DNA from: Candidatus Omnitrophota bacterium
GTDB lineage: Bacteria > Omnitrophota > Omnitrophia > JAHJGZ01
Assembly: GCA_018823795.1 (NCBI GenBank)
Contig: JAHJGZ010000071.1
Span: 1-34,113 of the forward strand
DNA length: 34,113 bases
Reading direction: 5' to 3'
Positions 27,285 through 34,113 of the stretch are shown piece after piece. Each line of letters starts with the position of its first letter. Positions within the stretch are counted from its first letter, which is position 1. Position numbers and translations under genes: made by a program. Under the pieces are notes generated by a model that worked only from the letters and a program-made list of their open reading frames with translations, had not been told where the DNA came from and ran no database searches.

Positions 27285-28168
27285 TATTGATTTATTTTTT
27301 GATTGATTTCACGACGCAGACACGCAAGCTGCTCAGATATAAGCGCAAAAATGAACATGATAACACTGACCACAAAGAGAAGGATTGTCGTATCGGCCAT
27401 GTTTCTTTGAATAATGTCACGGGTGAAAAAAACAAGACCACTCATAAAAAAGAAAATACTTACCGGCATGATAACGCGGAGCGGATAAAAATACACGACC
27501 GTTTTTAAAATGGTAACAAAAAATGAGTAGGTATCGCGGACTATTTTAAATTTCGATTTTCCTTTCCTTTTATTATATGTAATAGGAATAAACGATACCG
27601 AAAAACCACTTGCAAGAAAACAGAGGGTGATCGTACTTACCCATGAGTGTCCTGTTGGCAGCACGTAGAGAAATTGACGCGTTTTATCACAATCCATTCC
27701 ACGCAATCCTGAGTTTAAATCCGGAATATTAGTTTTCGTCAGGGCGCCGGCGAGTTTTCTGAATAAATATTTTATACTTGCCCGTAGGATAAAAAACGTA
27801 CCTTTCTCTTCCTTGCGCGCACCTATGACCATATCGGAATGTGTAAGTCCCTCAATAACTTTTGGAATATCAGACGCATTATAGGTGCAATCCGCATCGA
27901 TAAATAAAATCTTTTTCCCTTTTGCATGCAGCACACCGGTTGTGCGAGCAGCCCCGACACCACGTCTGGTCGAATGCTGTAACACGACTAATTCTTTATA
28001 CGTTTTAGTCCTAGCAATAGTGAGACTTTGATCGCCTGACCCATCATCGACAACGATTATTTCAAATGGCCCACCATGAAGACAATCCATCATACATTTT
28101 CGTGATGAATCTATTATCTCGCTAATGCTTTCTTCTTCGTTATAAACAGGAATAATTAAACTATACAT
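27284..28168 (-). CDS. GT2 glycosyltransferase with C-terminal TM helices, polyprenyl-phosphate-sugar synthase type
   Basis: The product has 294 residues from the start chosen here. The GT-A domain shows YSLIIPVYNEEESI, VVDDGSGDQS, an FIDADCTY DxD site and the SGLRGM region. Two C-terminal TM helices (~225-280) give the GtrB/ArnC-like layout. These enzymes make polyprenyl-phosphate-linked sugars for GT-C transferases, and such a gene follows at once. An upstream ATG at 28207 would add 13 residues and overlap the preceding gene by 22 nt. I prefer ATG 28168 because AAAGGA lies 10 nt upstream and the GT-A fold begins there. Confidence 0.87.
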   Translation of the reverse strand: MYSLIIPVYNEEESISEIIDSSRKCMMDCLHGGPFEIIVVDDGSGDQSLTIARTKTYKELVVLQHSTRRGVGAARTTGVLHAKGKKILFIDADCTYNASDIPKVIEGLTHSDMVIGARKEEKGTFFILRASIKYLFRKLAGALTKTNIPDLNSGLRGMDCDKTRQFLYVLPTGHSWVSTITLCFLASGFSVSFIPITYNKRKGKSKFKIVRDTYSFFVTILKTVVYFYPLRVIMPVSIFFFMSGLVFFTRDIIQRNMADTTILLFVVSVIMFIFALISEQLACLRREINQKINQ

Positions 28169-28185
28169 AAAACAGGTATCCTTTT

Positions 28186-28887
28186 TTAATTTTTTGAAAA
28201 ACGACATCGAACGAGCCAGTAGAGCGCAATAATCCCATCCTTCCAGGTTATCTTTTTTCCTTCTTCGTAGGTTCGGCCATAATATGAAATCGGAACTTCA
28301 AAAATGCGTAGTTTCCTCTTTACGAGCTTTGCCGTAATCTCAGCTTCAAAACCAAACGAGTTTGAGTGGAGTGGAATGTCTTGTATCGTCTTTGTTTTAA
28401 ATGCCTTATAGCATGTCTCAAGATCGGTAAATGTTGTGTTGAATAAGATGTTTGCAAAAAGATTGATTATTTTATTGCCCAGTAAATGGTAAAAATAAAA
28501 TACCCTTGTCCGAGATAAAAAGCGCGAGCCGTATACGACATCAGCCTTATCTTTAAGAATCAACTCTATTAACTGACCGTACTCTTCAGGGTCATATTCT
28601 AAATCAGCGTCTTGAATGAGTGTAATATCCCCTTTTACATATTGCAATGCTGTTCTGATCGCAGCCCCTTTCCCTCTATTGTGTTCATGAAAGACAACAG
28701 TAATGTGTTTATCCGAAATTGACCGTAAATATTCTCTTGTCCCATCAGTCGACGCATCATCAACAATAATAAGTTCTTTTTTCAGTTTAACCGCCATCAC
28801 TTTACTGATGATGTGCCTTATTGTGTGAATCTCATTATAGGCTGGCATCACGACAGAAACTAAGATTGTAGTATCTTTATTATTCAT
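28186..28887 (-). CDS. GT2 glycosyltransferase, dolichyl-phosphate-mannose-synthase-like
   Basis: The product has 233 residues without TM helices, the compact DPM1-like form. Motifs in order are VSVVMPAYNEIHTI, IVDDASTDGT, IQDADLEYDPEEY (metal and donor binding), VVYGSRFLS, FTDLETCYKAFKT and GFEAEITAKL. Enzymes of this group load a sugar from a nucleotide donor onto polyprenyl phosphate. It lies 7 nt behind the GT4 gene and 17 nt ahead of the second GT2, in the same run. The donor sugar cannot be read from sequence. Confidence 0.9.
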   Translation of the reverse strand: MNNKDTTILVSVVMPAYNEIHTIRHIISKVMAVKLKKELIIVDDASTDGTREYLRSISDKHITVVFHEHNRGKGAAIRTALQYVKGDITLIQDADLEYDPEEYGQLIELILKDKADVVYGSRFLSRTRVFYFYHLLGNKIINLFANILFNTTFTDLETCYKAFKTKTIQDIPLHSNSFGFEAEITAKLVKRKLRIFEVPISYYGRTYEEGKKITWKDGIIALYWLVRCRFSKN

Positions 28888-28894
28888 TGATTAC

Positions 28895-30049
28895 TTATGT
28901 ACTTCCTTCCTTTTCCTTAACTTCTTTTTTTTTGCAAAATTGGGCCACGAGTGACGCATAGAGAAAAACAGTTTTCTTAATCGTAGATTCTATCGTGTAT
29001 CTTTGCGTAATAGTAGTATAGGCACTACTTCCCATCTCTGCTGTACGTGTCGGGTCTTTAAATACCTCAACAATTGCATTTGAAAGATATTTTTCATCTG
29101 CGGGAGGAACCACAAAACCGGTTTTATCATTCTTTACCACCTCAGTCATGCCTCCGGTTGCGGTAACGACAACGGGCTTTTTTAACGCCATAGCTTCGAG
29201 GAGCGATATCGGAACTCCTTCCCATAATGATGAAAGCACAAAACAATCGAACGTTGCAAGCATATTGGCGATTGGTGCGACATAATCAAAGAAACGTATG
29301 TGTTTATCAAGATCTAATTGTATTATTTTATGCTGCAATTTCTTCTTGAGCGGCCCCCTTCCCACAATTACAAATATCGTATCGGGTTCTTTCGATAACA
29401 CCCATTTTGCGGCCTTTATAAAGTGTATATGCCCCTTTGGTTTCGTAAGAGATCCGATTGTTCCGACAATTTTCTTATCCGGCGGCAGTTCGTATTGTTT
29501 TTTTAGTTCTTCAATGTCAAATGGACCCGTATATTGTGTAAGGTCGACACCATTATTTATGACCGTAATTTTTTCACTTTTTATTCTCGTTTTTTCCATC
29601 ATGTACAATCGAGCAGCATCGCAGACGACCGTTTCCTTAGTAACGAGAAATCGTGTCATTCTGTCAATAGCTAAATGCCAGAGTTGCCCCTTTTCAATAG
29701 TATGAACAGCAGAAATATTGATAGGAATTTTGTATAATTTCGCAACAATTCGTCCGATAATATTTGCATGAAACATGAGTGAGTGAATAATGTCAAAGCC
29801 TTTATCTTTTACTATTGTGTGTATGCCGGTTAGTTTTGCAATATCCCATTTATGGTCCATATCAAGGCTTTCAACGGTAATACCCGCTTTTTTCAACAAA
29901 GGACCAAAATGACCTTCGTCTTGAAGCGAAACAACGGTTATATCAAACAAGGTTCTATCCAAACGTGTAACCAGGTCGTATAACATTGTTTCTGCACCAC
30001 CGACATTCAATTCAGATATAAGATATAATATTTTAATCTTACTATTCAT
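28895..30049 (-). CDS. GT4-family glycosyltransferase
   Basis: The product has 384 residues, GT-B fold. The N-terminal NVGGAETML loop (16-24), HSLMFHANIIG (~89), GTIGSLTKPKGH (~208) and FVIVGRGPLK are the usual GT4 landmarks. The retaining-enzyme motif is complete as E-GVPISLL-E, unlike the other two GT4 genes of this locus. The extreme C-terminus is lysine-rich and probably flexible. It is 11 nt behind the SGNH-hydrolase gene and 7 nt ahead of the DPM1-like GT2. It probably adds a hexose to a lipid-linked chain on the cytoplasmic face; specificity is unknown. Confidence 0.89.
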   Translation of the reverse strand: MNSKIKILYLISELNVGGAETMLYDLVTRLDRTLFDITVVSLQDEGHFGPLLKKAGITVESLDMDHKWDIAKLTGIHTIVKDKGFDIIHSLMFHANIIGRIVAKLYKIPINISAVHTIEKGQLWHLAIDRMTRFLVTKETVVCDAARLYMMEKTRIKSEKITVINNGVDLTQYTGPFDIEELKKQYELPPDKKIVGTIGSLTKPKGHIHFIKAAKWVLSKEPDTIFVIVGRGPLKKKLQHKIIQLDLDKHIRFFDYVAPIANMLATFDCFVLSSLWEGVPISLLEAMALKKPVVVTATGGMTEVVKNDKTGFVVPPADEKYLSNAIVEVFKDPTRTAEMGSSAYTTITQRYTIESTIKKTVFLYASLVAQFCKKKEVKEKEGST

Positions 30050-30060
30050 TGTTTGTCTCC

Positions 30061-31092
30061 TTAATTAATAAGCGTATGTTCGGATATGAAATTATACAAT
30101 ATTTTTGCATATATGCCATGTAATTTCTTATTGGGGTGAGCATCTAAGAGCGTTGACCGATAACGCGTAAAATTCTGCCCTTTTAGTTCTTTGTACAAAT
30201 CGAGCACTACGATATTATTACTGTCACAGAATGAACGAACGATTTCGTGGGTTTCTTTGTAGGGGTAATTTTCATCAAGTTTTAATGCGTCAACGATAAG
30301 CATGACTAATAATGTTGCATTACGCTTCTTACATTCCTTATTAAAATCTAAAAGGATCTTTTTGTTATATTGCCACGGTAACGAATCTGATACATATTGA
30401 TAATTAAAATAACCGGATTCGCCATAACCACGGATATTAAAACGTCTTAAAAGTGCGTTAATCCGTGGCGTCAGAAATCGTAATGAATATGATTTTCTTA
30501 CGGTGCGTAAAATTTTTGCTTGAAAATCAAACATGCTTTTTTTTCTCTCACGTGCTATCTTTTTTTCACTGCGAAGATCAGGTTTTATCGATGATACTGT
30601 ATGCAGTAAATCATTATAATAATAGCCAAGAATTACTACATCCGGATTATATGCACCAACTTTTACTTTAAATAACTCAAACTCTTGTTGTGTCGTATAA
30701 TCATTAACACCAAAGTTTAATACTTCGAAAGTTCTTGACTGACTTGAATTGACTAATAATTTCTCTAATTGAGCGCAGTAGGTTTCCTCATCGGTGACGC
30801 CATGACCAAAAGTAAATGAATCACCTAAGACGGCAATACGAAACGTCTGTGTATCCTTATCCTTTTTATAATAGGTGCCTCTATAGCCTCCTGCATTAAT
30901 CGTAACTCTTTTCCCCAATCGTACTACATCGACGTTCGGCATTAATTCATTCTTAAGGATTTTGTTTTTGCTTTTTATATATAACTTTCCATGGTCAGGC
31001 GGCTCTTCGATCCGGATATACAGTTCTAATAGTATACAAACCGATATACAGGCAATGATAGAAATAAGGCAATTAATAAATATGTTTTTCAT
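30061..31092 (-). CDS. Membrane-anchored SGNH/GDSL hydrolase or acyltransferase
   Basis: The product has 343 residues. One N-terminal TM helix (~5-22) places the domain outside the inner membrane. SGNH blocks are visible: LGDSFTFGHG with nucleophile S92, FGVNDYTT with N130, and DAHPNKKLHG with D317 and H319 near the C-terminus. Such proteins in glycan loci usually add or remove acetyl groups on sugars (AlgJ/AlgX-like or PatB-like roles), and I infer that kind of job here. The block II Gly was not located with certainty. It lies between two GT4 genes in a tight run (11 and 25 nt). Confidence 0.82.
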   Translation of the reverse strand: MKNIFINCLISIIACISVCILLELYIRIEEPPDHGKLYIKSKNKILKNELMPNVDVVRLGKRVTINAGGYRGTYYKKDKDTQTFRIAVLGDSFTFGHGVTDEETYCAQLEKLLVNSSQSRTFEVLNFGVNDYTTQQEFELFKVKVGAYNPDVVILGYYYNDLLHTVSSIKPDLRSEKKIARERKKSMFDFQAKILRTVRKSYSLRFLTPRINALLRRFNIRGYGESGYFNYQYVSDSLPWQYNKKILLDFNKECKKRNATLLVMLIVDALKLDENYPYKETHEIVRSFCDSNNIVVLDLYKELKGQNFTRYRSTLLDAHPNKKLHGIYAKILYNFISEHTLIN

Positions 31093-31117
31093 GTTTTATA
31101 AATAGTGTCATAGTACA

Positions 31118-32230
31118 TTACGAACGACAGTTCAGTATTTCCTTAAATTGTTTTATGATAGTGTCGATATTGTGATTTGTGCAGGCATAATCGTAGCAAT
31201 TTTTTGCAAGGGACTGATAAAGAGATTGATCAGCAAGCAACCGTGCGACTTTTTCACATAATTCTTCCACTGTGTGCGTGCAATAACCTACCTTATGTTT
31301 GTCGAATACATCGTCAGGATTCACGCCCACTGATAAAACAGGGACAGCGCATTTCCACGCCTGAACAAATGTATTTGGGAATCCTTCGTAACTTGATGTA
31401 TTGATAAGCATCTTGGCTTTGCTGAAACATCTATCAACTTCTGAAAAGGGAACACGATTGCGATATTCCACATTTTTAAATGATTTTATTTTTTTTATGT
31501 AATTATCATACACCTTCTCATCACCGCTTCTTGGCGCAATCATTAAAAAATGTTCCGAAGAAAAATGTTCGGCAAGGGATAGAAAATAATCAGGTCGTTT
31601 TAAATCAATTAATCGGCCAATCCATAGGATATACTCCTTTCTTTGATTCGATAGTGGATATAGGGGGCATGCCGTGCTCAGGACAGTGCTTTTTAATGAT
31701 GAGGTATCGAACAATAATTTTTTATGACCAGCGCTTTGTGTGAGGATGCGGTGTGCATGCTTTATTCCATACGAGTAAAGTGTTCCACGAACTTTATTGT
31801 TCGCAATATACGTACCATTACAGTCTATGTCTGATGCGGTCATGTATATAAATTTTTTGTTACATAACCGACACAGAAATGCAATGATACCGGTTTCGGC
31901 GCCTGCACTACGTTGTATGTATATATCAGCATTAATACTGAATAAGACACAGAGTAATTTTAGACCGTTAAAGCATTGATGTACGGAGGACACGAATCCA
32001 TCATAGGTGTTCGTGGTACGTAAGATGAATGATTTATGCAGTGTGATGCCACCATACTGCTCTTTTTTTTTTTGACCAAAATCAGCTGTTACCATATGCA
32101 CGGAAAACGCATGGTCCTTTGAAAGTTCTTTCGCTAAGAGATACGTTTGGACTTCTGCCCCACCAAAGGTTATTGTACATTTCTCGTTAAACAATGGATA
32201 GGCATATGGCGAGATAAAACATACTTTCAT
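31118..32230 (-). CDS. GT4-family glycosyltransferase
   Basis: The product has 370 residues, GT-B fold, with a TFGGAEVQTY acceptor loop (~21-30), ILWIGRLIDLKRPDYF (~200) at the domain junction and SSYEGFPNTFVQAW near residue 295. The usual E-x7-E is E-x7-Q, as in the gene at 20752. The protein is shorter in the C-terminal domain than typical but complete. It follows the Trm112-like gene by 18 nt. It probably transfers a sugar to a lipid-linked glycan; the substrate is not known. Confidence 0.86.
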   Translation of the reverse strand: MKVCFISPYAYPLFNEKCTITFGGAEVQTYLLAKELSKDHAFSVHMVTADFGQKKKEQYGGITLHKSFILRTTNTYDGFVSSVHQCFNGLKLLCVLFSINADIYIQRSAGAETGIIAFLCRLCNKKFIYMTASDIDCNGTYIANNKVRGTLYSYGIKHAHRILTQSAGHKKLLFDTSSLKSTVLSTACPLYPLSNQRKEYILWIGRLIDLKRPDYFLSLAEHFSSEHFLMIAPRSGDEKVYDNYIKKIKSFKNVEYRNRVPFSEVDRCFSKAKMLINTSSYEGFPNTFVQAWKCAVPVLSVGVNPDDVFDKHKVGYCTHTVEELCEKVARLLADQSLYQSLAKNCYDYACTNHNIDTIIKQFKEILNCRS

Positions 32231-32248
32231 AAGATATGGTACACGTGC

Positions 32249-32404
32249 TTACTCTTGCGCCTCGTCAATAAGCATTATTGGAATATCGTCTTTAATAGGA
32301 TATTTTTTCTTACATACCGTGCATACTATTTTTTCATTTTCCAGGATAACAGTGCCTTTACATGCAGGACATGCGAGTATATCAAGCAATTCTTTCTTAA
32401 TCAT
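32249..32404 (-). CDS. Trm112-like zinc-ribbon protein (YcaR family)
   Basis: This is a 51-residue protein, complete for the bacterial Trm112/YcaR family. It starts MIKKELLDILACPACKG, has a second C-x2-C (C28, C31) in VCTVCKKKYPI, and ends IPIMLIDEAQE. Four cysteines form a zinc site. Eukaryotic Trm112 activates methyltransferases, while the bacterial proteins often sit beside envelope or lipid A genes with unknown roles. The start is firm: GGGAGGG lies 5 nt upstream. Its ATG overlaps the stop of the LPG-synthase-TM-like gene by 8 nt, so it is co-translated with it. Confidence 0.9.
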   Translation of the reverse strand: MIKKELLDILACPACKGTVILENEKIVCTVCKKKYPIKDDIPIMLIDEAQE

Positions 32405-33422
32405 TTTTCCCTCCCGTATTCATTGTAATCGTTTCCATGTCGAACGTGTTCCCCTTAATTTCTTTATATGCTATTCCCTCTTTATGATAGATATAACAAA
32501 TAAGGCCGACCACACTCAAACTATACAGAGTGATATCTCCAAGAATTGCTAATGAAAACGCATTTTCTGGTGATGTAAAAATACCGAAGAAATAGATATA
32601 TGCCCCCTCACGAATACCAAGTCCATTAATCGAGGGTACCATGCTAAATACAAACACGAGCGGCATTACAAGAAAACATGCGGAGAGAGAGAGATCTATA
32701 TTCAGTGCTATTGCATTTAAGTATACCGTTGCAATAATAATCATTTGAAATACAATCGAATATAAAAATGCCCGAAGCACCAATAATTTATGTTTTTTGC
32801 ATTCATATATTATTTGATACAGATTTTTTATTTGTTTAATTATTTTTTCAGAAAATATCGGCAGGTTTAAAACATTCAAGAACGATGCGATTTTTTTATT
32901 GGTAAAGAATAAAAGAACTACACTACCCACAATAATAATACCGATGATTATTGCTGGAATGACCGGACTATCAATTTTCCTATATGAAATTATTATTGAT
33001 ATTACTGATAAAAACACAATGGAACAAAGACCAATAAATCTGTCAATCACAACCGCTATAAAAGAGTTTGCTTTTTTGCCACAATACTTAAACGCATAAT
33101 ACCCTTTTGCGATATCGCCGCCAATGGAAGTCGGAAGAAATATATTAAAATAATAACCGATATAATACAATTTCCATGTTTTGCGTAATGACATACGAAT
33201 GTCCTGCATGCGAAATACGCATTGGAGACGTGCTGCACTAATTATATTGCTGCTTATCGTTATGAATAACGAGGCCAAAAAAAGCATGATATTGCAATTT
33301 TTTATTATTGCGAAAACATCATCGAATTTATCTCGTAACATATAGACAATAAGCAATACGCCGCAACCGGTTATAGCTATTTTAATGATAACGCCGATTT
33401 TTGCTTTTGATAAATTCCACAT
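32397..33422 (-). CDS. LPG-synthase-TM-domain (PF03706/UPF0104-type) membrane protein
   Basis: The product has 341 residues with about eight TM helices. The family pattern is present: ISAARLQCVFRMQ after TM2, YYIGYYFNIFLPTSIGGDIAKGYYAF (~86-111), and VPSINGLGIREGAYIYFFG (~262-280). This fold is the transmembrane part of lysylphosphatidylglycerol synthase, and stand-alone members are proposed lipid or glycolipid flippases. Without the aminoacyl domain it cannot be MprF. In this locus a lipid-translocation or lipid-carrier role is plausible but unproven. It is 10 nt behind the DUF1844 gene. Confidence 0.85.
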   Translation of the reverse strand: MWNLSKAKIGVIIKIAITGCGVLLIVYMLRDKFDDVFAIIKNCNIMLFLASLFITISSNIISAARLQCVFRMQDIRMSLRKTWKLYYIGYYFNIFLPTSIGGDIAKGYYAFKYCGKKANSFIAVVIDRFIGLCSIVFLSVISIIISYRKIDSPVIPAIIIGIIIVGSVVLLFFTNKKIASFLNVLNLPIFSEKIIKQIKNLYQIIYECKKHKLLVLRAFLYSIVFQMIIIATVYLNAIALNIDLSLSACFLVMPLVFVFSMVPSINGLGIREGAYIYFFGIFTSPENAFSLAILGDITLYSLSVVGLICYIYHKEGIAYKEIKGNTFDMETITMNTGGKND

Positions 33423-33432
33423 ATTAATATTA

Positions 33433-33873
33433 TTATTTACCCTTTTCTACATACTGAATGCGTAAATCATGTAGTAACCGAGTAATAAAATCAGCCTCTT
33501 CTTTTGTAAGATTCCCTTTCGTTTTATCTTCAAGAATGCCAATAATATCGATGATTTCGCTGGCAGCATCAAGATTTTCTTCTTTTTTTTGCGTGACGGG
33601 ATGGGGGATATCTCCCATATGCAACAGTGCCTGCATTCCCAATGAACTAACAAATGAGGCGAAATTTAATGGCATTCTCTCTTCAGAACTTTTCAGTTGC
33701 GGTTGTTGCTCAGGCTGCTCTTCATTGCGGTCTGTTGTATCACTCTTCTCATCTGATTTTTTTGACGGGGTATCGGCATGAGTGTGCGTGGTACTGGGGG
33801 CGTCATTTTTTTGTTCTATAGTATCTTTCCATGAATCATCTACCTTCTTTTTACTAAACCTTATATCTTTCAT
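33433..33873 (-). CDS. DUF1844-family protein
   Basis: The product has 146 residues. The first ~70 are charged and low-complexity (Lys/Glu/Gln/Ser/Thr-rich) and probably unstructured. The C-terminal ~80 match the DUF1844 pattern: PLNFASFVSSLGMQALLHMG, then NLDAASEIIDIIGILEDKTKGNLT and a final helix. The function is unknown; the conserved part is helical and probably binds a partner. The start follows AGGAGGT at 9 nt. It heads the long minus-strand run of the glycan locus and may simply share its promoter. Confidence 0.83.
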   Translation of the reverse strand: MKDIRFSKKKVDDSWKDTIEQKNDAPSTTHTHADTPSKKSDEKSDTTDRNEEQPEQQPQLKSSEERMPLNFASFVSSLGMQALLHMGDIPHPVTQKKEENLDAASEIIDIIGILEDKTKGNLTKEEADFITRLLHDLRIQYVEKGK

Positions 33874-34113
33874 GATTTACCTACCTCCTGGTACATTATG
33901 TATCATTTTTATAATTATAGCGATTCAGTATAATAATTATTTAAAGATAAATGCTATCATAACATAGGATAAATTTATAGTAAAATCAAATCTGGCGTAC
34001 GAGGTATTAAACTACCATTTTTTGATAAAACGCGGGATGGTATCATAGTAATTACTGTGGGTTATACTAGTAATAGGGGCAATCGACTCTCACTATCAGA
34101 ATAGTGATCATGA
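33874..34113. other. AT-rich intergenic region upstream of DUF1844
   Basis: No gene is supported here. It must hold the promoter of the minus-strand run. TATAAT (33914-33919, minus) is a candidate -10 with no convincing -35. A perfect hairpin TCACTAT (34090-34096)/ATAGTGA (34101-34107) with a 4-nt loop lies at the window edge and may belong to the next gene. Confidence 0.4.

Noticed and set aside
28169-28207. Upstream ATG (28207) for the GtrB/ArnC-like GT2
   Set aside because: It adds 13 Lys-rich residues, has no ribosome site and overlaps the preceding gene; the ATG at 28168 has AAAGGA upstream and starts at the fold boundary.
1-34113. CRISPR array, prophage or toxin-antitoxin module
   Set aside because: No regularly spaced direct repeats, phage structural genes or small paired toxin-antitoxin genes were seen.

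Overview
The window is a bacterial chromosome segment of moderate GC in which nearly all genes lie on the minus strand. The parts suggest a diderm, rod-shaped, uncultured-lineage bacterium. These parts are a complete mreBCD-mrdA-rodA elongasome cluster, a TIGR03960-type radical SAM protein, a TMTC-like membrane/TPR protein, a very large membrane-embedded GH94 protein and short GC-rich palindromes. Omnitrophota or a neighbouring candidate phylum is my best guess. This is inference; there is no 16S or other decisive marker in the window.

Region by region (coordinates ascending; transcription mostly right to left). Positions 1-137 hold the 5' end of an IS481-like insertion sequence. A GC-rich repeat block and a tRNA-Pro(TGG) gene follow at 140-387. 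Positions 450-7766 encode a 2438-residue protein with three N-terminal beta-sandwich repeats, a long polytopic membrane region, two GT36-type sandwich domains and a GH94 phosphorylase domain. Behind it lie a strong promoter, a terminator, and a two-TM gene broken by an 8-bp tandem duplication (7943-8730). Next come a TMTC-like protein (8778-10604) and a B12-type radical SAM protein (10775-12424). A 152-bp element with 33-bp imperfect inverted ends (12430-12581) sits between that gene and the cell-shape cluster.

Positions 12588-20609 are the cell-shape cluster, in transcription order mreB, mreC, mreD, a secreted glycoamylase-family (COG5368/PF10091, GH144/GH189-like) protein, a small membrane-anchored protein, mrdA (PBP2) and rodA. 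A near-consensus promoter lies in front of mreB. The glycoamylase-like gene and the small gene interrupt the usual mreD-mrdA order.

Positions 20752-33873 are a surface-glycan locus. A B12-radical SAM gene and a GT4 gene form one minus-strand pair. A GT2 and a GT-C gene form a plus-strand pair. A long minus-strand run reads DUF1844, LPG-synthase-TM-like protein, Trm112-like protein, GT4, SGNH hydrolase, GT4, two GT2 enzymes of polyprenyl-phosphate-synthase type and a GT39-like GT-C enzyme. The likely logic is that the GT2 enzymes load sugars on a lipid carrier, GT-C enzymes use these outside the membrane, and GT4 enzymes build chains in the cytoplasm.

The most interesting theme is that modules fused in cyclic beta-1,2-glucan synthase (NdvB/Cgs) appear here as two separate proteins. 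The GH94 domain is on a giant membrane protein in which I see no GT84 domain. The glycoamylase/GH189-like domain is on a secreted protein inside the mre cluster. Both carry CBM11-like beta-sandwich regions at the N-terminus.
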